64,000 nucleotides of DNA from Litsea cubeba (GCA_012931725.1 CM022946.1:136077390-136141389); one strand, 5' to 3'. Positions 11,284-23,600 are shown, counted from the stretch's first letter. Program-made: numbers and translations. The notes: generated by a model from the sequence alone, not told the origin.

Positions 11284-14200
11284 CTCCCCCTCAAATTGAT
11301 GTGGTAATGCAGAAAACAACAATTTGCGAGTGAGTTCATGATGGCGTGGCTTGGGAAGTGCTTTGGTGAAAATATCCGCCAACTGGTCATGAGTAGAGAC
11401 ATGAGGCAACGTTATCTTCTCAGTGACCACATGCTGACGGATGAAGTGACAATCAAGCTCAATATGCTTCGTCCGTTCATGAAAAACTGGATTATTAGCA
11501 ATTCTGGTAGCACTGGTATTGTCCCCATGAAGAGGTGTAGAATGATCAACAATGATACCGAATTCACAGAGAAGACGGCGGAGCCAGATGATTTCAGCAC
11601 TTGCGGACGACATTGCTCGATATTCAGCCTCTGCAGAAGACTTGGACACAGTTGTTTGCTTCTTGCACTTCCATGAAATCAGAGAGTCACCAAGAAACAT
11701 ACACCAGCCAGTGGTAGATCGCCGAGAATCAGGGCAACCAGCCCAGTCGGCATCGGCATACGCTGATAAGCGCAGAGAAGTATCAGAAGGATAGAAGAGA
11801 CCATGAGTAAGAGTGCCTCTAACATAGCGAAGTATACGCAAAGCAGCAGCAAGGTGGGGTTTGTGAGGATTGCTCATAAATTGGCTAACCGTATGGACTG
11901 CATGAGAAATATCAGGTCGAGTCATAGTTAAGTAGAGCAAACTACCAACTATTCGCCGAAAAATAGAGGGATCACCCAGGGGAGGGCCATCCTCTGCACT
12001 GAGTTTGTTGTTTAATTCCATCGGTGTATCAAAGGTGTGAGCATCATCAAGTCTTGCTGAGGTGATTAAATCGGTAGCATATTTCCGCTGATGGACCCGA
12101 ATGCCTGATTTGGTACGTGAAAACTCAAGCCCCAAAAAGTATGTGAGAGGACCGAGATCCTTCATTTTGAAGTGGCGAGTGAGATGGTGCTTGAGATCCG
12201 TAATGCCTGAAATATCATTGCCACTGATAATCATATCATCAACATAGACTAAAAGGAATGTATAACCCTTCGGTGTCCATCTAAGAAATAGTGAACTATC
12301 AGAATGACTCTGACGAAACCCAGCTTGAAGAATTGCTGCCCGGAAATTATCAAACCAAGCCCTGGGAGCCTGCTTAAGTCCATAAAGAGATTTTCGCAAC
12401 TTGCAAACATGCTGTGGAGGACAAGCATATCCCGGAGGAGGTTTTAAGTAGACAGTCTCTTTCAAGTCGCCATGAAGAAAAGCATTTTTGACATCCATTT
12501 GCCATAGAGGCCAGTTGCGTGCTGCAGCGACACAGAGGAGAGTACGAACAGTGGTCATTTTAGCTATTGGAGCAAATGTTTCCTCATAGTCAATGCCATA
12601 CTCCTGCTTGTAACCTTGCGCAACCAATCGGGCTTTATAGCGATCAAGACTCCCATCAGAGTTAACCTTTACAGAATAGATCCATTTACTGCCAATCACA
12701 GAGGTGCGTTCAGGAGTCGGTACCAAGTCCCATGTGTTGTTTGCTTCAAGAGCAAGCAACTCCTCAGTCATAGCATCCTGCCAATATGCAATCTTCGAAG
12801 CCTGTGAATAAGAGGTGGGAATAGGAGCACTATCCAAAGAAGTGAAAAGAGCAGGGAAGCCATATCTGTCAGGAGCAACAGAAGGACGACTAGAGCGTCG
12901 CAAGTGTATAACACTATCGGTGGAGGAAGTATTAATACCTGAGGGTGTAGGAGGCAGTATTGGGAGATGATCAGGAGAAGGAGGCCCCACAGGAGGAACC
13001 TTGTTACGCCGGACATAGACCTTGGTAATAGGTGGTGGTGGAGAAGTAGTTGCAGGAAATTGTGGCAGATAAGAGACAGCAACAGGATGTGTATCCAAAC
13101 GCAAAGAGAAGAAAGGAATGTGTTCTAAGAAGATTACATTACGAGATATTCGCATGCGTTTCTCAGATTGGTCATAGCATAGAAATCCCTTGTGTTCAGT
13201 ACTGTATCCTAGAAAGAGACATTTGGCAGCTTGAGGTGACAGCTTAGTGCGTTCTGTCGGTGGAAGATGGACAAAGCATAAACAACCAAAAACACGCAAG
13301 TGAGAATATGAAGGAGTATTACCAAAGAGAGCTTCATATGGAGTAGTCTTTCCTAGAACGGAGCTAGGATGACGATTGAGGAGATATACAGCAGTCTGTG
13401 CAGCATCACACCAAAAGGTGGGAGGAACTAAAGATGCAAGGAGGAGAGAACGAACAGTTTCAAGAATATGTCTGTTCTTCCTCTCCGCAACACCATTTTG
13501 CTGTGGAGTATGTGGGCAAGATTTTTGGTGAAGAATTCCTTTATCAGAAAGGAAGGCAGAAAATTCATGGGATATGTATTCTCCACCAGAATCAGACCTA
13601 AGAGTTTTTATTTCTTTCTGAAATTGAGTTTGAACCATTTTGTAAAACTTTTGGAAGAAAGAAAAAACTTCAGATTTGAAGCGCATGAAATAAATCCAAG
13701 TGAAACGAGAATGATCATCAATGAATGTCACATAATACTTAAAGCCTGTCCGACTCAAGGTGGGTGCAATTCCCCAAACATCAGTGTGAATAACATCAAA
13801 AGATGATAACGCACGAGAACTATGAATAGGAAAAGGCAAGATATGACTCTTACTCAAACAACACGTTTCACACTTAGATTGAAGGAAAGAAGACATCACT
13901 TTATTATTAAAAGTGGGTTCTAAAAAACCATTTTTAAATAGGGAAAGTAAATACGCATTATTCACATGACCAAGACGACTATGCCACACAGTCCACAATT
14001 TATCTAACTGAGGAGAAGAAGAAGAAAAGAGAGAATGATGTCCAATGTCCAGCAGAAATAGTCGACCGTGTTTACTCCCAGTTGCGATCACCTTCCCAGT
14101 TTGCCGCCCCTGTATGACACAACCAGTGGAAGAAAAGATAATATGGTACCCATCATCAATAAGTTGTCCTACAGAAAGTAAATTGGCTGATAATTTGGGA

Positions 14201-14499
14201 ACAAAGTAGACATTGGGAAGGTGGAGAGACTGGCCAGAGACACCAGATAAAATAATGGTACCAATTCCAGAGATGATTAATTGGTCTCCATTAGCAGTGG
14301 TGATTTTTTCTTTTCCAAGGTAAGGGTGAGAGGCTGTAAAACTACTTTCTACAGAAGTCATGTGGTTCGATGCTCCTGAATCTAGAAACCATGTGGATGG
14401 GGTGATGGATGAAGACAGAGATATTGAAGAATGAAAAGCTGGAAATGCTAGAGGAGAGTGAGATTGATACCGATCACCATTAGCATCATAATTGTCCAT
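11272..14499 (-). CDS. copia-1 pol polyprotein (1,075 aa), gag deleted in frame
   Basis: Uninterrupted frame: protease (FLDSGASNHM near residue 40), pre-integrase (WHSRLGHV), integrase zinc finger (CETCCLSKSH) and core (IHTDVWG, LRSDSGGEY, NGVAERKN: the D, D and E residues present), reverse transcriptase (GSKWIYSVK, WQMDVKNAF, catalytic YVDDMI), RNase H (DADWAGCPD, SSAEAEYRA, HGDNTSA) and the ending QLADIFTKAL. The N-terminus MDNYDANGDRYQSHSPLAF joins the first codons of gag (copia-2: MDKYDV) to the pre-protease linker (copia-2: GGRYQTHSPLAF), which removes roughly 975 bp including both zinc knuckles. The frame runs through the polypurine tract and stops inside the 3' LTR (stop 11272-11274). 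The enzymes look intact; a capsid must come from elsewhere. Confidence 0.93.
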   Translation of the reverse strand: MDNYDANGDRYQSHSPLAFPAFHSSISLSSSITPSTWFLDSGASNHMTSVESSFTASHPYLGKEKITTANGDQLIISGIGTIILSGVSGQSLHLPNVYFVPKLSANLLSVGQLIDDGYHIIFSSTGCVIQGRQTGKVIATGSKHGRLFLLDIGHHSLFSSSSPQLDKLWTVWHSRLGHVNNAYLLSLFKNGFLEPTFNNKVMSSFLQSKCETCCLSKSHILPFPIHSSRALSSFDVIHTDVWGIAPTLSRTGFKYYVTFIDDHSRFTWIYFMRFKSEVFSFFQKFYKMVQTQFQKEIKTLRSDSGGEYISHEFSAFLSDKGILHQKSCPHTPQQNGVAERKNRHILETVRSLLLASLVPPTFWCDAAQTAVYLLNRHPSSVLGKTTPYEALFGNTPSYSHLRVFGCLCFVHLPPTERTKLSPQAAKCLFLGYSTEHKGFLCYDQSEKRMRISRNVIFLEHIPFFSLRLDTHPVAVSYLPQFPATTSPPPPITKVYVRRNKVPPVGPPSPDHLPILPPTPSGINTSSTDSVIHLRRSSRPSVAPDRYGFPALFTSLDSAPIPTSYSQASKIAYWQDAMTEELLALEANNTWDLVPTPERTSVIGSKWIYSVKVNSDGSLDRYKARLVAQGYKQEYGIDYEETFAPIAKMTTVRTLLCVAAARNWPLWQMDVKNAFLHGDLKETVYLKPPPGYACPPQHVCKLRKSLYGLKQAPRAWFDNFRAAILQAGFRQSHSDSSLFLRWTPKGYTFLLVYVDDMIISGNDISGITDLKHHLTRHFKMKDLGPLTYFLGLEFSRTKSGIRVHQRKYATDLITSARLDDAHTFDTPMELNNKLSAEDGPPLGDPSIFRRIVGSLLYLTMTRPDISHAVHTVSQFMSNPHKPHLAAALRILRYVRGTLTHGLFYPSDTSLRLSAYADADWAGCPDSRRSTTGWCMFLGDSLISWKCKKQTTVSKSSAEAEYRAMSSASAEIIWLRRLLCEFGIIVDHSTPLHGDNTSATRIANNPVFHERTKHIELDCHFIRQHVVTEKITLPHVSTHDQLADIFTKALPKPRHHELTRKLLFSALPHQFEGECRR

Positions 14500-15734
14500 A
14501 GTAGAAAAGAGGCAGGAACAATACTAATAGCAGCAAAGACAGCAACAGCAGCAGCAAATATGTGGCGGCAGCAAGGAGGGCTAACAGTGGCAGCAGCAAC
14601 AGTACTTTTGAGGCGACCAGCTTGGTGCAGAACTTGTGACAGTTGCACAATCCGAGGTGGGCCCCAGTTCTTGATCAGACGGTCAGATCAATAGATAGCT
14701 GCATGGAGAGAGATCAGAAATGTTTTCTTTGTTCAGATCCTTGAATCTAATGCCTGAGATGAGGTCCAATCTGATGTTGAGATGAGATCTGATGCCTTGA
14801 ACCAATGGAGGAAAGGAAACAGAGATTATGGTCTCTGTTGTAGCACGACAGTGATATGGTCCAAAACTCAGTAGTAATATTTGTTAGGTGGATGCTGGTA
14901 GCCAGAGGGTGAGGAAGGTGCAAACAGTAGTGCACAGTAGCAGCAACAGAGTACAGGGAAGCCCTGTCGTCCCTATCTTCAGTGGGTGAATCCACATGTG
15001 GGCCCCACAGAATGATCGAATCACAGATCAGGTTTGATCGCTGTAAAGTGGATCAAATGTACTTCCTTCATGTCCAAATCTGATGAGATTTGGAAAAAGA
15101 TCCACAAATCTGGACGGTGATGATGAAATCTGTCTTAGAAAACCGTCAGATGAAGAAGATGTTGGAAACTATCTCAAACGTGATGGAAAAATTCCTGAAA
15201 AATCACCACAATTCCCAGAAAAATGAGTCGACCAACACTAGGTTGACAGTTGGTGCTGTTGCAGTGGTCGCTAGTGGTCCAATAGTGAAACAGAGAGCAA
15301 ACATGAAACAGTTTGTCGAAATCGGTAAAAACCGTTAAGTTCGGCAGTGTGTCGATTTGAACAGGAACTTCATGAGAGGATCAACAGCAAGATCAGAGGT
15401 AGGGGATGGAAGGACAAGATATTTTCGCAACTCCAGGCCAAAGTTTCACTCAAATCGGATCAAAATCGACAAATTTGGACGGTTTTGATGAAAACAGAGG
15501 CAAGAAATAGAAATATCACAAATGTTGCTGGAAACCTCACCTCTGATGGGAGAAAAAATCCAGAAAAATGCTCATAAATACCAGCAATGCTGGTCGACCA
15601 GGATGAAGGTGGTTTTGAGAGATGTTGAAGTTGATCTGAAGTGGGCCACGTCTTGATCAGGGATGATCAGAGAAGATCTGGCTGAAGAAAATGATCCCAG
15701 ATGACTACTAAGGAGATGTTCAGAGATTAACCTT
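14500..15734 (-). other. Leader of copia-1 (5' untranslated region)
   Basis: About 1.24 kb between primer site and pol start, related to the copia-2 leader (19144-20073; shared blocks such as GAGGTTTCCAGCAACATTTG on that strand). Short open frames inside it have no support. Confidence 0.7.
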
Positions 15735-15746
15735 GCTCTGATACCA
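15735..15746 (-). other. Primer-binding site of copia-1
   Basis: TGGTATCAGAGC on the minus strand, directly next to the 5' LTR; complementary to initiator Met-tRNA. Confidence 0.92.
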
Positions 15747-16053
15747 TGTAATTACAGAAAGAGGAAGAGACAAAGGTTGAAGATGAACCGATACCTCAAT
15801 AGAGGATCGTATGTATATTTATAATATCATTACACCCTAATCAAGGGCAATCAGAATAATAAACAATCAATCTCCTAATCTATACAAGGAATTAACAATT
15901 AATCTCCTAATCTATACAAGGAAATAAATCAGCATCAAATCAGAACATTATCCAAGAGGATCTGATATACAGTTGTGTACAAGCCCTTGGGCTGGGCCTA
16001 GTGGGCCTGAGCCGGGCTGGGCCTAGTGGGCCTGAGCCACATTATCTTCTACA
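15747..16053 (-). repeat. 5' LTR of copia-1 (307 bp)
   Basis: Identical, base for base by eye, to the other copia-1 LTR; TG...CA ends. Confidence 0.95.
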
Positions 16054-16094
16054 GGAAGGGACCGCGGCAACAACGCAATACCCCAGTTCGGCAG

Positions 16095-16320
16095 GAACTT
16101 CTCCATTTCGTGCGCATCTCGGCCCTCATGCCAGATAGCCAGCACGGCCCCCTGGTGACGAGCCAAGGGGACTTCTCCATTTCGTGCGCGTCTCGGCCCT
16201 CGTGCCAGATAGCCTGCACGGCCCCTGGTGACGAGCCAAGGGGACTTCTCCATTTCGTACGCATCTCGGCCCTCGTGCCGGATAGCCAGCACGGCCCCTG
16301 GTGACGAGCCAGGGGGACCT
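16095..16320 (+). repeat. Three tandem 73-74 bp repeats in the 3' region of Tat-1
   Basis: CTTCTCCATTTCG recurs at 16098, 16172 and 16245 (periods 74 and 73). Each unit also holds TCTCGGCCCTC.TGCC.GATAGCC and CCTGGTGACGAGCCA. It lies between the pol remnant and the antisense gene, the same place as the 74-bp array in Tat-2. Open frames across it are periodic artefacts. Confidence 0.85.
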
Positions 16321-16712
16321 CTTACACATCTAATCGCTGTACGACTATCCGATACTAAATGGTCCCAGGCTAAAGTAACAGGGCACTCACCGAGCTCGTA
16401 TACTTAAAAGAAAAATAGTATCACGCGCTCGCCATTACGTTGCGAAAAAAAAAAAGCTCAGTCCCTCGGATCAAACCTACATCGCACTAGGAGCGGCTAA
16501 TTAATAGTCCCCGAAGTACGGTCTCGGCCATATGGCCGAAAAGAAACACTTGAAAACATTTAGATCAAATACAAGCACAAAGTCGCACGGACAGACATGA
16601 AGAAAGATTTTCATTTAAAACGATGAAGGTTTCTTTTACATAAAAGGCGCGATGCGCCTAAAACAAAAGATACATCAAAAATAAAAAAAAAGAGGACAGC
16701 GGCAGACAGACT
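16321..16712. other. Tat-1 spacer, probable 3' untranslated region of the antisense gene
   Basis: No coding frame is supported. 16610-16700 is rich in T runs when read on the minus strand, as expected downstream of the minus-strand gene that ends at 16713. Confidence 0.4.
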
Positions 16713-18747
16713 TCACGCGGCAGGTGGAGCTTCCGATGTAGATGCCACGACAGGGGCCGGTCCCGTCTCCGCCTCCTCCGCGGCGCCCGAGCACGGATAT
16801 TCGTCCGGCCTCGCATACGCAGGATGGTCGTGGGAGACGCCCATCTTGTCCAGGGCCGCCCTCCACCCCATCTCCCAAGCCGAGATCCGGATGTCGTTGA
16901 CCTGCGCGGCATACTCATCGCCCGCCGCATCGACACCGTCCTGGAAAGCGAGCTTGACTTCGGCTTGGACTGTGAGCTCTAATTCGGCCTTTTGGCTCTC
17001 CAGCCTCGCGATCGTTCTCTCCAGCTCGGCCTCCCTCCTCTTTGTCAGGTCGAACACCGACTTTAACTTGTCGTGCTCGGCAAAGAGGGATCGGTGCGTG
17101 TCCTCGTACTCAAACACCTTCGCCTTCGCTTCTTCCAGTTCCTTCTTGTGCTGTTCGCAGACAGCCTGGATCCTCTTCAGCTCGGCGTGGCACTTCTGAA
17201 TACGGGACACCGAGATCTGGGCCATCTGGACGCTCTGCAGGGAAGAAAATCCGCCAGTAAGCGAAAGCCATAACCAAATGGGAAGTACAGAAGGAAAATA
17301 GGACTTACGCTCATATTTGCCTTCATCTACGCTGCCAGCAGGGAGATGTCGTCCATCTTATCATGGTTCTCCATGTCCCGCGGCAGGGCACAGGCGCTCC
17401 CCAGGCAGGCGACCACGAACGGTCCCCCCGAAAGGCGATCCTCCACCGACAGCGGTCTCCCAGGATGGAGCATGAAGTTCGGCTTCCAGGGGGCGGGGTG
17501 AGCCCGCATTGCTATGCCGGGCCCGGATGATTCCCCCGCCGAGCCCTCTATCCGGGCCCTCTTCCTGGCCTGGTCGTCCCCTTGCGTGGCCAAAGTGGTG
17601 GAAGGCCCGGGGGTCCCGCTCCCGGTCGCGGCAAGTGTCGTCGGGGTCCGGTTGGGTGGAGGCACGGAGGACGTTGAAGGCGCACTCGATGATGCGGGAG
17701 CGCGGGAGGAAGATGGCGCGCCCCGACCTTTGCCGGTCATTGGCACGGCTTTGAGGTTTCGCAGGACTGGCTTCGGGCGGGTCCGGTCCATTTCCTCTTC
17801 GGATTCTGTGTCTGACAGAACGATCCTTCCGATCGTCTCGGCGTTGTCTTCGGACCCCGAAGTGGACGCCTTAGAGTGGGACGCAGAGCGATCCCCTGGA
17901 TCCGCCGCGGTCCGTTCTTCGTCCTCTCCGGTCTCCTCTTCTACCTCCGCCGCGGCTTGCTTGCGGTGGGCAGTCTGCTTCTTATCCTTGTAGCCACGGT
18001 ACCTGGGCTCGTACCCTAGCAGCCTCCACGCAGACCTGTCGCCGTGGCCGTGGTAGTTTTCTAAAGAGCGGATCCAAGCTCTGTTCAGCTCCCAGCCCTC
18101 CCGGAAAGCAGCCGCTCTTCTCTGACGAACGCCTGCAGAGCAAACAAAGGACATCAGATCGGCAAGTACAGAAAGCATGAGAAATAAAAGGACGTACTCA
18201 GGTTTTAATTACTTGGAGGGGTGCCGTAGTGACGAGGGATCCTGAAATATCTTGCCGAGATGGGCTCGTCGTCACCGAACTCCCAATTGCCAGTGACCAT
18301 CAGGCGATCGTCCCCGGCATATTTATTGGAGTCTTCCAAGGCTTGCACGAAGGGCCTCCGCCCCGACTTGACGCGAAGGTAGTACATATCCTTCCCGGAT
18401 TTGCAGATATCGTAGGCCTCCTCAATATCATGGACACCGAGACTGATGCCCAAAATTGTATTGAGTGCGTCCGTACCCATTACAATTTTGAAACTGTTAG
18501 GCATCAGTTGGCAGGGGCAAAGGTGCCACGCTCGGAGACAGTCCCTAAGCAGAGGGCGGAGGGGAAACCTAACCCCGCCCTCGATTACGGCCACCAAGGG
18601 GAACGGCATCCAGCCGTCGTAAAAATCCCCAATGGCATAGGACATGACTGGAGCCGCCATGACCTGGACCCCCTCTAGTATACCATACCTAGCCCTAAGG
18701 TCAGCTAGCCCCCTCTCGGACTCTATCCAATGGCTATAAATACCCAT
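16713..18747 (-). pseudogene. Tat-1 antisense extra gene (three exons, Transposase_28-like plus coiled coil)
   Basis: Runs against the pol direction. Exon 1 is 18747-18213 (MGIYSHWIESE..., core MPFPLVAVIEGGVRFPL and PNSFKIVMGT). Intron 1 is 18212-18133 (GTAATT...CTCTGCAG). Exon 2 is 18132-17309 (AWRLLGYEPRYRGYK, then a low-complexity acidic and Ser/Pro-rich part, then ACALPRDMEN). Intron 2 is 17308-17235. Exon 3 is 17234-16713, a heptad-rich coiled coil (ELERTIARLESQKAELEL). Frames join across both introns. The N-terminal pattern fits the Pfam family called putative gypsy type transposon (Transposase_28), by memory of the family only. A TAG (17327-17329) shortly before intron 2 would cut off the coiled coil, so this copy is probably dead. 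Its biochemical role is unknown. Confidence 0.7.
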
Positions 18748-18836
18748 CCCTTAGAAAAAAAAAATGCTGGGGAACAAAAAGAATATGCTAAGGAGCAAGA
18801 GGAAGCCCTAGACAGAGGAAACCCTAGACAGAGGAA

Positions 18837-19131
18837 TGTAGAAATAATGTGACTTAGGCCCACTTGGCCCAGCCCAAGGCCCTTCAGAGCTTGTATATAT
18901 CTGTATCTCTTATTTATTTATTTCCTTGTATAGATTTATAGATTGATTTGATTATCCTTGATGAAGGTTGTAAATTGATTTGATTACTCTTAATTAGGGA
19001 TTGTATATTGATTAGATTACCCTTGATTTGGGTATTGTGTATTATAAAATCTCATACGAGCCTCCCATTGAGGTATTGAGTTTCTCTCCAACTTTTGTCT
19101 CTTCCTCTTTCTCTCATTACATATCATTTCA
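18837..19131 (+). repeat. 5' LTR of copia-2 (295 bp)
   Basis: TGTAGAAATAATGTG...CATTTCA, with AGGAA just upstream. Followed without a gap by the primer-binding site TGGTATCAGAGC (19132-19143, initiator Met-tRNA). Confidence 0.95.
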
Positions 19132-20073
19132 TGGTATCAGAGCTACAGTTACCTTCTCAAATTGATTCAGTCATTTTCCCTGGCTTGGATCTTCTTCCCG
19201 ATTGTGTCTGATCATCCCTGATCAAGACGTGGCCCACTTCAGATCATCTTCAACATCTCTCAAAAAACACCTCCATCCTGGTCGACCAACATTGCTGGGA
19301 TTTATGAGCATTTTTCTGGATTTTAGGTGAGGTTTCCAGCAACATTTGTGATATTTCTATTTCTTGCCTCTGTTTTCATCAAAACCGTTCAAATTTGTGG
19401 ATTTTAATCCGATTTGAGTGAAACTTTGGCCTGGAGTTGCGAAAATAGCGTGTCCTTCCATCCCCCACCTCTGATCTGCTCACTGATCCTCCAATCAATT
19501 CTGTGTTCAAATCGACCCACTGACGAGATGGACGTGTCGTGCGTGTTTTCACTGGGCTTTACTGCTGCTTACATTCAATGATCAAGAACCTACAAACTGT
19601 CCACCCTGGGTTGGTCGGCTGATTATTCTGAGAATTATAGTGATTTTTATGGAATTTTTTCTTCTTCATTTGAGGTATTTTTAATCCCTTCTTCCTCTGT
19701 CGGTTTTGATATTCTTTCTAGAAGATTGTTTTTATCACAACCGTCCAATATTGTGGATCTGTGTCCGATCTTCATCAAACTTGGACTGGAGGTAGGACTT
19801 TTGGCATTCTTCCAGCCTTTTCCATCTAATCTGTGCATAGATCAGATTGTGGGGTCCACGTACCTCATCTGCCATCAGCACCTAGGTCGTCTGGGGCTGT
19901 CTGGGGCTGTCTGGGCTGGAATTTTGAGCATTTTATACTGCGAGCTTGCTGTCTGTGTTGGATTCTTCTGTGCTGTCGCTCTTTTGTGCTGGATTTTGTG
20001 CATCTTGCTATTCTGTAGTGTTTTCTATCCTTGGTTGGTTGCTGCTGTTTCATTTTGCTGCCGCTTCTTCAAT

Positions 20074-20652
20074 ATGGACAAGTATGATGTTATTCCCATT
20101 AAATTCAATGGAAATAATTACATGGCTTGGTCATTTCATCTGAAGAATTTCGTTGAAGGCCAAGGATTGTTTGGTTATCTTGACGGCTCGATAACTAAAC
20201 CTACTACTGACACCAAAGCTTTAGCTACCTGGTCTAAAGAAAATGCTAAAGTTATCACTTGGATTCTTAACTCCATTGATCCTTCTCTTGCCATTGCTCT
20301 TCAAGCATATGCTGCTGCCTCTGATATGTGGGGTCATCTAAAGAATGTTTATCATCAAACCAATAAAGCTCGCAAATTTCAACTCGATAGTGAAATTGCG
20401 AAATTCAGTCAAGGTGATGAAACTGTGCAAGAATACTACAATGGATTTCTCACATTATGGACTGAGAGGGATGCTATGATAATCCAGTCCGTATCTGTTG
20501 GGTTTCTGACGGAGGCGCTTAAATTACAAGAAGAAACTCACATTAGTCAGTTTCTTATGAATCTCAGACCAGAATTCGAATCAGTCCGTTCTGCTCTTAT
20601 GAATAGAGAAGTCACAAGCCAATCTGGACACATGCTTCCAAGAAGTCCTTAG
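20074..20652 (+). pseudogene. copia-2 gag, N-terminal part
   Basis: The start chosen is MDKYDVIPIKFNGNNY, the usual copia gag opening and the one mirrored by copia-1; the open frame reaches further up only through the leader. The gag signature blocks NYMAWSFHLKNF and KARKFQLDSEI are present. A one-base loss near 20620 shifts the frame (GHMLPRSP, stop); the true reading continues in another frame to two CCHC knuckles, CYECKGFGHLAKNC and CRYCKRTGHLIDDC, at about 20758-20855. Confidence 0.85.
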
Positions 20653-23600
20653 AGAAGAACTTCGCCTTAACTCTCAGCGCGTTATCTTTGAAGACCCAAA
20701 GGCTCCTCTTCAGGCTGAGACTGCTTTTCTAGCAGCCCCCAATCAAAAGCCTACTCAATGCTATGAATGCAAAGGCTTTGGTCATCTAGCCAAGAACTGT
20801 CGAAAGAAATTGATTTGCAGATATTGCAAACGCACTGGTCATCTCATTGATGATTGTCGTAGTTTACAAAGGAAGAATGGACCCCAGCAAAAGCAACATC
20901 CTCCCACTGCATCCAGACAACATACTCCTGCTGCGTTCCAAGCTCAAGCACCTCTCCCTGACACAGGCAGCACTTCTTCCGGGACTGTATCCATGACTCC
21001 AGCCCAGATTCAAGACCTGATTCAGAGCACGGTGACTTCTGCATATGCATCCATGGGTTTTTCTGGTGGTCGGTACCAAACTCATTCTCCTCTTGCATTT
21101 CCTGCTTTCCATTCTTCAATCTCTAGGTCATCCTACATTACCACATCGACCTGGTTTCTAGATTCAGGGGCCTCAAACCACATGACCACTGTGGAACATA
21201 GTTTTACATCTTCTCACCCTTATACTGGCAAAGACAAAATAACTACTGCTAATGGCGACCAATTACTCATTTCGGGAATTGGTACCATTACTTTATCTAG
21301 TATCTCTGGCCAATCCCTCCACCTTTCCAATGTTTACTTTGTTCCCAAGTTATCAGCAAATTTACTTTCTGTAGGCCAACTGATTGATGATGGTTACCAT
21401 ATTAACTTTTCTTCCACTGGTTGTGTCATACAGGAGAGGCACACTGGGAAGGTGATCGTGACGGGGAGTAAACATGGTCGACTGTTTCTGCTGGACATTG
21501 GACATCATTCCCTCTTTTCTTCTCCTTCTTCTCATTTTAATAACTTGTGGACTATCTGGCATAGTCGTCTTGGTCATGTGAATAATGCTTATTTATTTTC
21601 TTTGTTCAAAATTGGCTGTTTAGATTCCACTGTTGATAATAAAATGATGTCCTCTTTTCTTCAATCTAAGTGTGCTACATGTTGTTTAAGTAAAAGTCAT
21701 ATTTTACCTTTTCCCATTCGTCATTCTCGTGCGCCATCTTCTTTTGATATCATTCACACTGATGTGTGGGGCATTGCACCCACATTAAGTAGGACAGGTT
21801 TTAAGTATTATGTGAGTTTTATTGATGATCATTCTCGATTCACATGGATTTATTTCATGCGCTTCAAATCTGAGGTCTTTTCTCTTTTCCAAAAGTTTTA
21901 TAATATGGTTCACACACAATTTCAAAAGGATATCAAAATTCTCAGGTCTGACTCCGGCGGAGAATACATGTCCCATGAATTTTCTACCTTCCTTTCTACT
22001 AAAGGCATTATTCACCAAAAATCATGCCAAAATACTCCACAACAAAATGGTGTTGCTGAGAGAAAGAACAGGCATATTCTTGCAACTGTTCGTACTCTCC
22101 TTCTTGAATCCTTAGTTCCTCCCACATTTTGGTGTGATGCTGCTCATACCGCTGTGTATCTCATCAATCGTCATCCTAGCTCCGTTCTAGGAAAGATTAC
22201 TCCATATGAAGCTCTTTTTAGCCATAAACCTTCATATTCTCACTTGCGTGTTTTTGGTTGTTTATGCTTTGTCCATCTTCCACCTACAGAGCGCACTAAG
22301 TTGTCACCCCAGGCTGCCAAATGTCTCTTCCTAGGTTACAGTTCTGAACACAAGGGATTTCTATGTTATGATCCATCTGAGAAACGCATGCGGATATCTC
22401 GTAATGTGATCTTTTTAGAACACATTCCCTTCTTTTCTTTGCGTGTCCAAACTCATCCTGTTGCTGTCTCTTATTTGCCACACTTCCCTGTGACAACTTC
22501 TTCCAAACCACCAATTACCAATGTCTATGTCCGGCGAAACAAGACTCCTCCTGTGGGGCCTCCTTCTCCCGATCCTATTCCCATGCTGCCTCCTGTACCC
22601 TCAGGTATTAATACTTCCTCTACTAATATCCAACCCCTGCGACGATCTAGTCGTCCTTCGGTTGCTCCTGACAGATATGGCTTCCCTGCTCTTTCACTTC
22701 TTTGGATAGTGCTCCTATACCCACCTCTTATACACAGGTTTCGAAGATTGCATAAAACCTCCTCCTGGCTATGCTTGTCCTCCTCGGCATGTTTGCAAAT
22801 TGCGCAAATCTCTTTATGGACTTAAGCAGGCTCCCAGGCTTGGTTTGATAAATTCCGGGCCGCTATTCTTCAAGTTGGGTTTCGTCAAAGTCATTCTGAT
22901 AGATCTCTCTTTCTTAGATGGACACCAAAGGGTTACACATTCCTTTTGGTCTATGTTGATGATATGATTATCAGTGGCAATGATATTTCTGGTATTACGG
23001 ATCTCAAGCATCATCTCACTCGCCACTTTAAAATGAAGGATCTCGGTCCTCTCACATATTTTCTCGGGCTTGAGTTTTCGCGTACTAAGTCGGGCATTCG
23101 GATACATCAGCGTAAATATGCTTCTGATTTGATCACCTCTGCCAGACTTGATGATGCTCACACTGTTGATACGCCACTGGAATTAAATAGTAAACTCAGT
23201 GCAGAGGATGGTCCCCTCATGGATGATCCATCTATTTTCCGTCGGATCGTTGGTAGTTTACTCTACTTAACGATGACTCGCCCTGATATTTCTCATGCGG
23301 TGCATACGGTTAGCCAATTTATGAGCAATCCTCATAAACCTCACCTTGCTGCTGCTTTGCGCATTCTCCGCTATGTTAAAGGCACTCCCAGTCATGGTCT
23401 CTTCTATCCGTCTAATACTTCTCTACGCTTATCCGCGTATGTTGATGCTGACTGGGCTGGTTGCCCTGATTCCCGGCGTTCTACCACTGGCTGGTGCATG
23501 TTTCTTGGCGACTCTCTGATTTCATGGAAGTCCAAGAAACAAACCACTGTATCCAAATCTTCTGCTGAGGCTGAATATCGGGCAATGTCGTCTGCAAGTG

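Larger units (their letters stand above)
10977..16053 (-). mobile_element. copia-1: very young gag-less Ty1/copia element
   Basis: Two identical 307-bp LTRs (10977-11283 and 15747-16053) flanked by GGAAG (10972-10976 and 16054-16058). In minus-strand order: 5' LTR, initiator-Met primer site, leader of about 1.24 kb, a single open pol frame, polypurine tract and 3' LTR. The gag region is missing. Identical LTRs mean recent insertion, so this gag-less form was probably reverse-transcribed in particles made by a related element. Inserted in Tat-1 just downstream of the pol remnant. Confidence 0.95.

Noticed and set aside
16023..16329. ORFs on both strands repeating a ~24-residue phrase
   Set aside because: Produced by the 73-74 bp tandem repeats of Tat-1.
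16713..18747. Antisense ORFs as a host gene trapped in Tat-1
   Set aside because: The same gene sits at the same place and orientation in Tat-2, so it belongs to the element.
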